A stretch of 64,000 nt of DNA from Pycnococcus provasolii (Eukaryota; Chlorophyta; Pseudoscourfieldiophyceae; Pseudoscourfieldiales; Pycnococcaceae): NCBI GenBank assembly GCA_938743325.2, contig OW568890.1, forward strand, positions 62,001 to 126,000, in the 5' to 3' direction. The position numbers and the translations under genes are program-made. Positions 39,911-49,308 of this stretch are shown piece after piece. Numbering within the stretch: the first letter of the stretch is position 1; every line of letters starts with the position of its first letter. A model generated the notes under the pieces. It was not told the DNA's origin. It ran no database searches and worked only from the letters and a program-made list of their open reading frames with translations.

Positions 39911-40359
39911 GTTGTTGTTGTTGTTGGCTCGAACACCGACACTGTCTGCCTGATATTTGTCCTCCAAGAACCACTACTACTACTGCCGCCCAACTCTCCT
40001 CCTCCAACACCTGATTGCTGATTATTGTTGTTGTTGTTGTTGTCGGTCATTATGTCGGTCATTATCACTGATAGGAATTCGTCACTCGGAGCCATTGAAG
40101 GTTGCTGTTGTTGGAAATTGGCCGGTGGCAGGAGGTTGTCGATGTTGGGAACGACGAGGTCGCCGTAATCATCATGATGATGACCACCATCGCGATTGTG
40201 CGGGGGAGAGTGCAAAACCACCCAGTCGGAATCTGCGGTAGGTTCCACCACGAACGCAGAAGTCACCGATGAAGGTCCAGCACCACCACCACCACTACCA
40301 CCACCGTCGTTGGCGAGGTGGAGCAGCAGTAGGACGACAGCAAGCGCGAAGGAAGACAT
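38338..40359 (-). CDS. Secreted protein of unknown function with poly-Gln tract
   Basis: 673 residues from the ATG at 40359, which gives a good signal peptide (FALAVVLLLLHLANDG). A longer frame to 40410 starts only with GTG. Residues about 20-210 are low complexity, with Asn runs, a run of about 14 Gln (CTG repeats at about 39871-39910) and Ser/Pro-rich stretches. From about 230 on it looks globular and mostly helical (for example CPTDSEIFRYLLLVASNYQA and DFDMLLDITRKVLVAS), with few Cys and no further membrane segment. I do not recognise the family. Confidence 0.7.
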
Positions 40360-40785
40360 GGAACTGCGGATCACAGGCAGGGGGAGTGTTCTGTGACAGG
40401 CGATGACCACGCCTTACGTTCCGGAGGCGGAGGAGAGGGGGAGTCACAGCTGAATTTCAGAATTTCAGAATTTGTCTGTTTTTTATCTCCCCCGACGCAT
40501 GTTATGTTCAATGGAAGAGTACGTTTTCGTGTCCACCATGTTTTGTTTTCGACAGGGTCGCATGTCAGTTTGTAAACCCCCAATCAGCAAAAAATAATTC
40601 GGGCGGGGGACCTCCTGAGACCCCTATTACAGTAGTACTTACACACCAGTTAATTTTCGGTTAGAGATTATTTTGCGCCTTTTTTTTCTTGGCGCCTTGT
40701 GACTGGAACTTGGGACTTGGGAACTTGGGACTTGGAACTGCGCAGTTGTTGGTTCACAACAAACGCACGCAAATAAATAAAAAAC
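40360..40785. other. Divergent intergenic spacer
   Basis: 426 bp between two divergent secreted-protein genes. A short direct repeat of the form GAACTTGGGACTTGG occurs at about 40705-40737, close to the start of the His-rich gene. No gene seen. Confidence 0.5.
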
Positions 40786-41347
40786 ATGGTGGTCGCGATC
40801 TTCACAGCGGCGGTGTTGGTGGCTGTACTCCTCAGTAGTACTTCTACTACGGGTTCCATGGTGGTAGAGTCGCGCAAGCTGCTGACGATAATGGAATCTA
40901 TGCCGACGATGATGATGCAAATGTACGCCACCGAGAAGGAGGCGCAGGAGGCGGCGCTTGCCATGGGATGCGAGGGTGCACACAAGATGGGCGACGAGTG
41001 GATGCCAGGCAATACGCACTCTGCGTGCTCACAACAACAACAACACAACAACCACGACCACGACCACGACCACGACGACGATATGGCACTAATGATGCCA
41101 GCTCCTCCTCCTGACGCGGCGGCGGGGGATGACAACGACGATGAGGAAGTCGAGTTGGGTCGTATTGATCGCAAGCTGCTGACGATAATGGAATCTATGC
41201 CGACGATGATGATGCAAATGTACGCCACCGAGAAGGAGGCGCAGGAGGCGGCGCTTGCCATGGGATGCGAGGGTGCACACAAGATGGGCGACGAGTGGAT
41301 GCCAGGCAATACGCACTCTGCGTGCTCACAACAACAACAACACAACA

Positions 41348-41396
<49 letters not shown>

Positions 41397-41502
41397 TATG
41401 GCACTAACGATGCCAGCTCCTCCTCCTGACGCGGTGGCGGGGGATGACGAGGAAGTTGAGTTGGGTCGTATTGATAATTACGGCGTACTTATCTTTGGTT
41501 GA
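40786..41502 (+). CDS. Secreted His/Asp-rich protein with two DUF3721 modules
   Basis: 238 residues from the ATG at 40786, with an N-terminal signal peptide (IFTAAVLVAVLLSSTSTTG). Two nearly identical modules about 99 residues apart each contain ATEKEAQEAALAMGC then EGAHKMGDEWMPGNTH, the DUF3721 pattern known mainly from cyanobacteria and phages. Each module ends in a His-Asp dipeptide run, about 4 repeats in the first and 8 in the second, likely to bind divalent metals. An acidic Pro/Asp linker follows each. Metal storage or buffering outside the cell is inferred. The role of DUF3721 itself is unknown. Nucleotide near-identity of the modules shows a recent duplication. Confidence 0.72.
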
Positions 41503-41679
41503 GCGTCAAGATGAAATTGACACCTGCCTAGTTGGTAGTGAAAGAAATGCGGTAGTTGCAAACAGTCGTGCTGGAAAACATTCAAGAGATTTAAGAGAAA
41601 AGTTGTTGTAAATCCTTTCTTTACAAAAGCAACAGCTACGATTAATTCCACCAATTCTTCTTCAAAAAAAGAGACAAAT

Positions 41680-42282
41680 TCAAAACATGCCATCAGTGTC
41701 ATCTATTGTCTCACCGAATATTGATGGCGCCGATGTCAGTGGTGGTGGTGGCGGCGGCGGCGGCGATGCCTGCTTAGTAGGAGGATAATTGAGCGCAATA
41801 CCGACTATTGTCACGATAAGTAGAGCCAATCCTAGAAGGCAGATTGCCGTCCTCCAATTCAGCACACTCTGAGACGTGCAAAAGCTCTTCCTATCGCACG
41901 AGCAGCAGCTTGCCTTTTCAGTTTCGTGTATCGTGCACTCGCAGCAGCACGGCAGGTCCCACGACAAGCTATCTTGATGAACCGTGACAACCTTTTGCCC
42001 GTGCTGCTGCTGCGGGTGTTGTTGTTGTTGTTGCGTCATCATCACGGGTGCTGGCGGCATCGCCGCCGCTTGATGCTGCCACGTAGATACGGGTACACCG
42101 TTGTGAGTTCGCCACGTCGACGCCAGGTCGTTGTTATCGTCGTGTGGCGGTGAAGCAGGCGGCAGCCAAAGAGGGTATTCAAGAGTCTGTTGTTGCTGCT
42201 GCGGCGCTTCTCTCGGTGCATACAACATTCCACCGCCACCACTGCCGTGCACGCGCGCGTCCTGCTGATGGTGATCGTTCAT
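41680..42282 (-). CDS. Single-pass membrane protein with Cys cluster, unknown function
   Basis: 200 residues from the ATG at 42282. A Gln/His/Pro-rich N-terminal half is followed by a Cys cluster (LPCCCECTIHETEKASCCSC), one hydrophobic helix (TAICLLGLALLIVTIVGIAL) and a Pro-rich tail. The Cys cluster just before the helix could be palmitoylated or bind metal. No family recognised. Confidence 0.55.
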   Translation of the reverse strand: MNDHHQQDARVHGSGGGGMLYAPREAPQQQQQTLEYPLWLPPASPPHDDNNDLASTWRTHNGVPVSTWQHQAAAMPPAPVMMTQQQQQHPQQQHGQKVVTVHQDSLSWDLPCCCECTIHETEKASCCSCDRKSFCTSQSVLNWRTAICLLGLALLIVTIVGIALNYPPTKQASPPPPPPPPLTSAPSIFGETIDDTDGMF

Positions 42283-42689
42283 TATCACTACTGACCAACA
42301 ACAACAAACTTAACTAAGACGTTAACTAAGTAGGCTGAAGGGACTGCGACGAGCGACGAGCGACGCATCCAAACAGCGTGTGTGACGTGCGTCGGAGATG
42401 CCCAGATGGAAATCACTCTCCCAGTGATTCGGGGAAAACAAACGGGGGGGAGGAACGAAACCCCAGTTTACGCTTGTCGACGGTTTGGATGGGCTCGGCA
42501 TAAGTACAATTGGGAACCCCAAGGATTGGATTGATACGAACCCTACACGCAGCCAGCCCCGTAGTCATTCTTGACGTTGAAGCTAGTCACCAACTGCGTG
42601 ACGACACGCTACGACCTGAAAACACCATGCTTTTGCATGCCGCGACGGCTGCTGCTCGTGCCATTGACGATGCACCACCTCGCCGCGCC
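42283..42689. other. Intergenic
   Basis: About 400 bp with no supportable gene. The right part is probably degraded retroelement sequence leading into the RNase H remnant. Confidence 0.4.
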
Positions 42690-43048
42690 GCTGTCTTGCT
42701 GCGGCAGCAGCGTACTATACGTTCGCGCATCTGCTGCCGCCTGACCGCGTCATCGTCCACTTCATCGACTCGCAGGTGGCTTTCGCATGGGTAGCCAAAG
42801 GCTACGCCTCACAGCTTCACGTCGCGGACATTGTGAACAAACTGCACCTCGACCACTTGCACAGACAAGTCTGGTTCGAGTGGTTGGACTCGGATGCAAA
42901 CATCGCGGACATTCCGAGCAGAGGAGACCCGGATGACCCTGCCCTGGCTGGAGACTACGCCATACTGCGTGAACTGGGTGCTACGCGCATAACCGCGAAA
43001 CTCCCACCCATCCCACCCTCTTACTACGCAGCCGCAGATACACCTTGA
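42690..43048 (+). pseudogene. DIRS-type retrotransposon reverse-transcriptase/RNase H C-terminal remnant
   Basis: The frame reads AHLLPPDRVIVHFIDSQVAF, AWVAKGYASQLHVADIVNKL and VWFEWLDSDANIADIPSRG, ending at a stop at 43046-43048. The DSQVAFAWVAKG and DSDANIADIPSRG pair is the RNase H-like C-terminus seen in DIRS/Ngaro-type and related retroelements. The polymerase part is not intact. Unlinked by visible repeats to the tyrosine-recombinase element at 48969, though both belong to the same order of elements. Confidence 0.7.
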
Positions 43049-43514
43049 GGTTCTCCCTCTCTGTGTCTGGCACGCTCGGCTTTGCCGTTCCTGCCAGGCA
43101 TGGGGAAATGGAGAAGTCGACCGCGACGACAACCTCCTGCCAACGATTCGTTTGTCGTTGGGCGCCCCCACCTGTAATTACACATCTCGTGTAAGACTCG
43201 TTGCAGTTACTACTTCTCAAGTCGTCGCACAGTTGTACACAATCCAAAGGACGGGATTGGCAGGGGGGTTCCCGCATGACGTCACTTACATAGCCCATAG
43301 GAACCTGCCCATAGGGCCTCCGAGGAAAACCCCGAGTTAGGAAGTAGTCGCACCCGAATCCGTCCCTGCACCGCACCTCACCGCGTCGAAGGTCGAAGGT
43401 GGAAGATTTCCCTTTCCCCTCTGCCCCTCCCCTTCCCAGCGCAGCCACAGCAGCAGAGCACACCTTCACAACAACTCACATCGCAGGACCTTGAATCCAG
43501 CCATATAGATATCC
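43049..43514. other. Intergenic, promoter side of the inhibitor-2 gene
   Basis: 466 bp. Contains a TGACGTCA-like word (GATGACGTCACTTA-type, near 43277-43290) and C-rich DNA around 43405-43440. No open frame of note. Confidence 0.4.
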
Positions 43515-44120
43515 ATGGCGTCTTCGTCGGCACACGCACAGCAGCCGCCCACAGCAGCCGTCAACACTCCCGTTGATGCAGAAACGCAGAACAAACACAT
43601 CACGTGGGACGAGCAAAACTTAGAGTACAACGAGGCGAACCGCACGGCGACCATGACCATTGACGAACCGCCGACGCCGTACTTGGGACCGCTCAACCTC
43701 GACGACGTGCCTGACGGAGGGCCGCCGTCTCTAAGTCTCGACGACGACTTCGCGCTTGACGGCGATGCGCCAGCAGCCAGCGGAGCAGAGCTGCAGCCTC
43801 CAACTCCCGCGGCGAGCGCGCACGAGCCGAACGGGGCGGCAGAGCCTTCGACGACGGATGCGACAGGCGCAGGTGCCGGTGCCGGTGCCGGTGCAGGTGC
43901 CGGTGCAGGTGTGGTGGAGTACGAGACGCGTACGCACTCGTTTGGCTTTGACGACGAGGACGACGACGGCCTTGACCCTGCAGAGCGTGAGGCGCGCAAC
44001 AGGGACTTTCGCCAGAAGCGCAAGGCTCACTACAACGAGGCTGGCGCACTTTTTAAACGCAAACTCGAGCAAGTCGAGGACGACGACGACGAGGACGAGG
44101 ACGAGGACGAGGACTCGTGA
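43515..44120 (+). CDS. Protein phosphatase inhibitor 2 (IPP-2) family protein
   Basis: 201 residues from the ATG at 43515. HITWDEQNLEYNEANR then TMTIDEPPTPYLGP corresponds to the family's WDE-N and KIDEPKTPY elements, and FRQKRKAHYNEAGAL corresponds to the F-x-x-KRKxHYNE element that wraps the PP1 catalytic site. The rest is intrinsically disordered: a Gly-Ala repeat (about 117-132) and a C-terminal Asp/Glu tail. By family knowledge it inhibits and chaperones PP1 phosphatase. No classical RVxF motif is seen, as in other IPP-2 members. Confidence 0.82.
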   Translation: MASSSAHAQQPPTAAVNTPVDAETQNKHITWDEQNLEYNEANRTATMTIDEPPTPYLGPLNLDDVPDGGPPSLSLDDDFALDGDAPAASGAELQPPTPAASAHEPNGAAEPSTTDATGAGAGAGAGAGAGAGVVEYETRTHSFGFDDEDDDGLDPAEREARNRDFRQKRKAHYNEAGALFKRKLEQVEDDDDEDEDEDEDS

Positions 44121-44330
44121 TGATTCAGTAAAAATTAAACATACCCGTAGATCTGAAACTACCAACAAATACCAACGAGAACGCATCATCGGAGACAGCA
44201 GGCCAATCTAACCCCTAAAAGGTCCCACCCCTAAACTAAGCACCTCCGCTATTACGAGCTGGAAGGGATACAGCAGGGGGTGCGGCGGCCGCCTCCCCCG
44301 GGGTTTCAGAAAATTCCGCGCAAGAGACCG

Positions 44331-46808
44331 ATGCCGGCGGCGGCGGCGGCACCCATGTTGGCGTTGGCGTTCCAGGCGGCGGGTAAGCAGCAGCTTAGGT
44401 CAATGGCGCACTCAGGCTCAGTCTCGTCTCTCCTGAGACCTGTGCAACGCTCGGCAACGCTCGCACAACAGTGCCATACCTTGCTTAGGTTCCTATCAAC
44501 CACCACAGGTTCCTCGTCTTCACAACAACAACCACTACACCTGCCACCACCGCCCTGCGCACACGCGCTCGACCCCGACGAGTTCGCATACCACCTACCC
44601 ACGTCACGCATCGCAACAGAACCCGCCTCGCCCAGAGACGCTGCGAAGCTTCTCGTCGCCTTACCGCCACACACGGAAAACGCACGAAGAGCATACATGC
44701 CTTCGTACGCCGCACAAGCCGCAAACTCGGAACCAAACAACGCAAACTCGGCGAACTCTTCGTCAGCAAAACAACACCTCCGAAACGCCACGTTCGACCA
44801 GCTCCCGAGATTCCTGCCGCCTGACGCGCACGTCGTCTTGAACGATACGCGCGTCATCGACGCACGCGTGCTATGCACAACCTCAGCACAAAAAACGCCG
44901 TTCGAGGTACTACTGCTCCACCCGCTCGCTCCTAACGCCAACCCCACCGAGGCGGCTAACGCAACCGCCAACGGGCAAACGTGGAGGTGCATGGTGCGCC
45001 AACCAGTCGATAAACTCAAACACCTCGACGTCGCCATGAACAGCTCGACGTCAAACATGCTGAGCTTTACGGCAGCACCAGGCTCTTCGGCATCCATAGA
45101 GCCGTGGATTGAGGAAGGCGAGGCTGACGGATCCATCGTGTCCCTCAAAGTTCACGCACCCGAGCACCTCTCACTCACCGAGGCTCTGCACGAGCACGGC
45201 GGCGAGGTTCCCATTCCGCCGTACTTACGACGGGATGCAACGCAAGACGACAGCGAGGCGTACCAGACGGTATTTGCAACCAACGCAGGGTCCGTCGCTG
45301 CACCAACCGCATCCTTGCACTTCACACAGCGTGTGCTGGATTCGCTGCTGCTCAAAGGCTGTCAAATGAGCAGGCTCACGCTGCACGTCGGTGCGGGCAC
45401 GTTCCAGCCGCTGCACAGAGACGGCGTAGCGGCTCACGACATGCACGAGGAGGCGGTATCGGCGAATGCGACGGCGCTACGTCGCCTAGCAGATTCGATC
45501 GATCGCATGCGTCCCATCGTTCCCGTCGGCACGACCGCCGCGAGAAGCCTGGAGACACTCTACTGGCTCGGCGTGAAAGCTGTGCGAGATGGACCGCACG
45601 TCTTGGCGTGCACGCCACAGCCGTGGACACTGTCGCAGTGGGAGGCGTACCACATGGAGTCGCCATCGACGAACGACGACGTGTGCGCAGCCAAGGCTCT
45701 GCGAGCGCTCGCCAGTGCCGCGGACAATCACGGCGGCGTCGTGCGCGCGTCGACGGCGCTGTGCATCATTCCTGGATATCGCTTTCGGCTCGTGGACGCG
45801 CTCGTGACAAACTTTCACATGCCAGACTCCACGCTCATGCTTCTCGTCGGCGCTCTCGTCAATGGCAAGGAGCGCGTCGAGGAAATTTACCGCCATGCGC
45901 TCGACAGCTCGTACCGCTTCCTGAGCTACGGCGACGCTAGCCTGCTCTTCAACGAGAGGTCGCGGCACCTGTGGGAACGCGAAAATCACCGAACGCATCT
46001 CGACGACGTTCCCATGGACCGCCGCCAAGAGATGAAGGTGCTGCTGCACTCGTGCTGTGCACCGTGCTCCGGCGCGATGATCGAGGAGATGGCAAGCACG
46101 GGCGTGCAGGTGACAATTTTTTTCTACAATCCGAACATTCACCCGCGCAAGGAGTACGAAATCCGAAAGGCGGAGAATGTGAGGTACGCGAAACGGCTGG
46201 GGATTGACTTCGTGGACGCCGACTACGACGTCGACGAATGGTACCGCCGTGCGGAGGGAAGCGAGCATAGCCCCGAGCGCGGAGACCGGTGCACGATGTG
46301 CTTCGACATGCGGTTCGAGCGTACTGTCGAGTATGCGAGCAAACATGGATTCACACACGTCACGTCAACGAATGCGACGTCGAGGTGGAAAGACATTGCG
46401 CAGGTGAACGCAAGCGGCTTGCGTGCTGCCATGAGCGGCAGCAGCACGAGCAACGTGGTAAGGTTGCTGGAGCACGACTGGCAGAGTGAGGCAATGTCTG
46501 CTCGCAAGTACAAGATCAATGCAGAGGAGCGGTTCTACAAGCAAGAGTACTGCGGATGCGCGTACAGCCTGCGTGACGTGAATGCGTATCGGCAGCGGCA
46601 AGGTCAGGCACCCGTGCGCATAGGAACGGCGGACGTTTACTCCGACCCCGTGGCTGACTCGATGGAGGAAAGCCCTCAGGCTGTGGCGGCATTCTTTGAA
46701 GACGATCGAGGTGAGGTGATGGAGGAGTGGCGACGTGAGCGCATGATGTCGAAGTTGTACAAAAGCCGAAGTAAAGGCACGAATACTGTGGATGATGAGA
46801 ACTGGTGA
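44331..46808 (+). CDS. Bifunctional QueA-QueH fusion (queuosine biosynthesis), organelle-targeted leader
   Basis: 825 residues from the ATG at 44331. The first about 75 residues are Ala/Ser/Arg/Leu-rich with almost no acidic residues, like a mitochondrial or plastid transit peptide. The QueA part (about 78-550) has VVLNDTRVIDARV, GGEVPIPPYLRRD, SVAAPTASLHFTQRVL, TLHVGAGTFQPL, VPVGTTAARSLE, LVTNFHMPDSTLMLL and YRFLSYGDASLL. The QueH part (about 566-745) has LLHSCCAPCSGAMIEE, FFYNPNIHPRKEYEIRKAEN, YDVDEWY, PERGDRCTMCFDMRFERT and YKQEYCGCAYS, including the conserved Cys pairs. By family knowledge QueA transfers ribosyl from SAM to make epoxyqueuosine in tRNA and QueH reduces it to queuosine, so the fusion links consecutive steps. 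The RFLSYGD form of QueA recalls Bacteroidetes-type enzymes (from memory), suggesting transfer from bacteria. Confidence 0.93.
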   Translation: MPAAAAAPMLALAFQAAGKQQLRSMAHSGSVSSLLRPVQRSATLAQQCHTLLRFLSTTTGSSSSQQQPLHLPPPPCAHALDPDEFAYHLPTSRIATEPASPRDAAKLLVALPPHTENARRAYMPSYAAQAANSEPNNANSANSSSAKQHLRNATFDQLPRFLPPDAHVVLNDTRVIDARVLCTTSAQKTPFEVLLLHPLAPNANPTEAANATANGQTWRCMVRQPVDKLKHLDVAMNSSTSNMLSFTAAPGSSASIEPWIEEGEADGSIVSLKVHAPEHLSLTEALHEHGGEVPIPPYLRRDATQDDSEAYQTVFATNAGSVAAPTASLHFTQRVLDSLLLKGCQMSRLTLHVGAGTFQPLHRDGVAAHDMHEEAVSANATALRRLADSIDRMRPIVPVGTTAARSLETLYWLGVKAVRDGPHVLACTPQPWTLSQWEAYHMESPSTNDDVCAAKALRALASAADNHGGVVRASTALCIIPGYRFRLVDALVTNFHMPDSTLMLLVGALVNGKERVEEIYRHALDSSYRFLSYGDASLLFNERSRHLWERENHRTHLDDVPMDRRQEMKVLLHSCCAPCSGAMIEEMASTGVQVTIFFYNPNIHPRKEYEIRKAENVRYAKRLGIDFVDADYDVDEWYRRAEGSEHSPERGDRCTMCFDMRFERTVEYASKHGFTHVTSTNATSRWKDIAQVNASGLRAAMSGSSTSNVVRLLEHDWQSEAMSARKYKINAEERFYKQEYCGCAYSLRDVNAYRQRQGQAPVRIGTADVYSDPVADSMEESPQAVAAFFEDDRGEVMEEWRRERMMSKLYKSRSKGTNTVDDENW

Positions 46809-46940
46809 AGATTTGACGGAACAACAACAACAGCAACATTGTTCATCATCATCAACAACAACAACAATTAACAACACAGTTTTTGTCTGTAAAGAAACAT
46901 ATTTTTTTTTTCAGTATAGTTTGGTATACGCTAATCGAAG

Positions 46941-48701
46941 TCACAATCCAAGCCAGTAACGGTCACCAAAATCGCCAACGCCAGGCGTCACTTTGAGATC
47001 TTCATTCAAGCAATGGTCTATCTCCGTCGTAACGATGGTGATGTCCGGGAAACGCGTCGCCACCTCCCTCAAACCTTCGGGCGAGGCGATCAGGCTCACG
47101 AAGATTATGCGGCTCGGCGGAACACCCTTCTCGACAATCACATGGATCGCCTCGCAGACGCTACGCCCGGTGGCAAGCACAGGATCCATGAGCAGAACGT
47201 GGCGACGTGAAATGTCCGGAGGCAGGCGCTCGTAGACGGTACGCCTTGTCAGCGGGCTTCCCTCGTCGTTCAGCACGTCGCCGTGCCTGTGGATCAAGAT
47301 CTTCCCAATGCGGCATCCCTTGCAGCATGCGCGCAGCGCATTCTCCATCGCCTCTCCGCTTCGGATCATGCTGACGCCGCACAGGTGATCCGCGAAGTCG
47401 ACACCGACGTACTGCGCCCCAAGCGGCGTGATGACGTGCTTCTCCTTGAAGGGAAGGTAGCCGAGAGCAGCCTCCACGACGAGGCGGATGAGCCGATCGG
47501 CGTAGAACGCAAAGTCCTCCTTGCACGTATTGCGATCACGGATGATTGTGTGCATGGATCGCGTCTGAAAGTTGCCGTGCATGACGTGAAGGTTGGGGAA
47601 AATGCGCCGAAGGTCCGTCTGCTGCAATTTCGACTGGATGTGCTGCACGATGAGTCCGATGGCGACGGTGTTTTCTCCTCGTGCCCACGGGATGATGATA
47701 TCTGCGTCGCGTTTCGACGGCAGCACGAACGCCTCGAACGACGGCTTGACGAACCGCGTGTACTGCTCGATGACTCCGTTGACGTCGCGTCCTCGTTCCT
47801 TGGTATCTCTCTTGATTCGTCGTGCGAGGCGCACGTCGTCGTCGGTGTCGACGAACACCTTCAAGTTGAGCAAGTCTCTCACTTCGTCCATGGCCAGAAC
47901 CAAGATGCCCTCGACGATGACGACGTCCGCCCTGTGCACGTGCACGACCTCCTCTCCTCTCCTGTGCAAGGTGAAGTCGTACGTGGGAACGTCAGCAGGC
48001 TTGCCGTCTCTGATGGTGACTAAGCACTCGACCAAGCTCTGCGTGTCAATGGCGTTCGGGTGGTCGAAGTTGTAGTCCTTGACGTGTTCGTGCTCCTCTT
48101 CCGTGAGTCCTCTGTAGAACGAGTCTTGGCTGATGAGCACAACGCGGTGGTCCGCGAGGTTGTGTATGATGCGTTCGCACACGGTCGTTTTTCCCGACGC
48201 GGTTCCTCCCGCGACGCCAATGAAGAAGGGCTCACCTTGCGGCTGGTTGTTCCCGTCGTATGTGTTTGTTTCTGCGCCGTTCGACGTCTGCGCGCCTGCG
48301 GACACGAGAGACGTGCGTACGTTTGCGAGTGACGACGACGACATAGGTGCGTCGTTCCCAGACGCAGATGTGAGTACATCGTCGAACGCAAAGCTGCCAT
48401 TGGCAGGAAGGCCGGAACGCTGTTCCCCCACGATGGCACCAGTGTTGGCAGCCCCGCCGAACGCCAGTTTATTTTTCGCTGATTTCGAGTCTCCTGACCC
48501 CCCTGATGATGACGACCCACCTGATCCTCGGAACCGAAACAGGCGCGAGTCACTCACGGGCGACCCGGGCGCCATCATAGTCTGATTATTCCCACCATGA
48601 GCACCACCACCACGAGCATGAGCAGGGACAGGATCACTGGTATAGGGATGAAGGGACCCCGAGCGCTTATTGGACGGAGACGTGGGCGCGGACACCGACA
48701 T
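46941..48701 (-). CDS. Uridine kinase - uracil phosphoribosyltransferase fusion
   Basis: 586 residues from the ATG at 48701 (the frame extends further up, without a better start). After a Ser/Gly-rich N-terminus (about 1-150), the kinase has the P-loop GVAGGTASGKTTVCERI, then SQDSFYRGL, DHPNAID, and RADVVIVEGILVLA. The UPRT part has GVSMIRSGEAMENALRACC and the PRPP loop as VLLMDPVLATGRSVCEAI, and ends GDFGDRYWLG, typical of UPRT. This is the plant UKL-type architecture used in pyrimidine salvage (uridine and uracil to UMP). The UPRT half of plant fusions is sometimes the main or only active one. Convergent with the QueA-QueH gene (133 bp between stops). Confidence 0.93.
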   Translation of the reverse strand: MSVSAPTSPSNKRSGSLHPYTSDPVPAHARGGGAHGGNNQTMMAPGSPVSDSRLFRFRGSGGSSSSGGSGDSKSAKNKLAFGGAANTGAIVGEQRSGLPANGSFAFDDVLTSASGNDAPMSSSSLANVRTSLVSAGAQTSNGAETNTYDGNNQPQGEPFFIGVAGGTASGKTTVCERIIHNLADHRVVLISQDSFYRGLTEEEHEHVKDYNFDHPNAIDTQSLVECLVTIRDGKPADVPTYDFTLHRRGEEVVHVHRADVVIVEGILVLAMDEVRDLLNLKVFVDTDDDVRLARRIKRDTKERGRDVNGVIEQYTRFVKPSFEAFVLPSKRDADIIIPWARGENTVAIGLIVQHIQSKLQQTDLRRIFPNLHVMHGNFQTRSMHTIIRDRNTCKEDFAFYADRLIRLVVEAALGYLPFKEKHVITPLGAQYVGVDFADHLCGVSMIRSGEAMENALRACCKGCRIGKILIHRHGDVLNDEGSPLTRRTVYERLPPDISRRHVLLMDPVLATGRSVCEAIHVIVEKGVPPSRIIFVSLIASPEGLREVATRFPDITIVTTEIDHCLNEDLKVTPGVGDFGDRYWLGL

Positions 48702-48909
48702 AGAGATACGATCACGCAGCCAGTTGGTTCTCACAAGTCTTGAGGAAACGGATGGATGGAGAGATATCACAAACAAACACCACAAGGGGAACAGGTATGC
48801 GGATGGATGGATAGATGAAGTGCGGGAAAGAAGAATGATGACGAACGAGGAGGTGATGATGTGGAAATGGAAAACAACGATTGGGCGGCGCGAAAAAAAC
48901 ACGGACCCG

Positions 48910-48970
48910 TAACCCTAACCCTAACCCTAACCCTAGTTCCAGGATACCCTAACCTAAAACCCTAACCTAA
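48910..48970. repeat. Interstitial CCCTAA tract
   Basis: About four CCCTAA units followed by degenerate ones (to CCTAACCTAA at 48961-48970). It lies about 210 bp upstream of the UCK-UPRT start and abuts the left end of the tyrosine-recombinase element. Confidence 0.8.
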
Positions 48971-49137
48971 TCTTCAGTTCTACTTGTTTAATTGGGGTTT
49001 TTGATTAGGGGGAGTCGCTCGCGCAGCTGGTTCTGGGCGGCCGCCCGGCGGGTCTCGAGACCCTCCGGCGGCCTCTCCCTTAAGGCTGCTCGCGCGTATC
49101 CACTCTTGCTGTTGGTTGCTTGCTTCGCAAACAACCT
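48969..49137 (+). repeat. Direct repeat A1
   Basis: 169 bp starting AATCTTCAGTTCTACTTG and ending CGCAAACAACCT. Identical to A2. It contains the inverted pair GGGTCTCGAGACCC. Confidence 0.92.
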
Positions 49138-49308
49138 AACAGCCGCACTACACGCGAGTAGTGGGAGGTCGAACACACGCCGAACGCGTCTTCGAGGGAC
49201 GTAGTTCGTGTACCGAAACGGTCTGAATACCTACGTTTAGATCGAAACATCAGCAACCTTCGATTGGAAGTTTACTGTTGGATTCTTAATCGATTGATTA
49301 ATGGGTGA

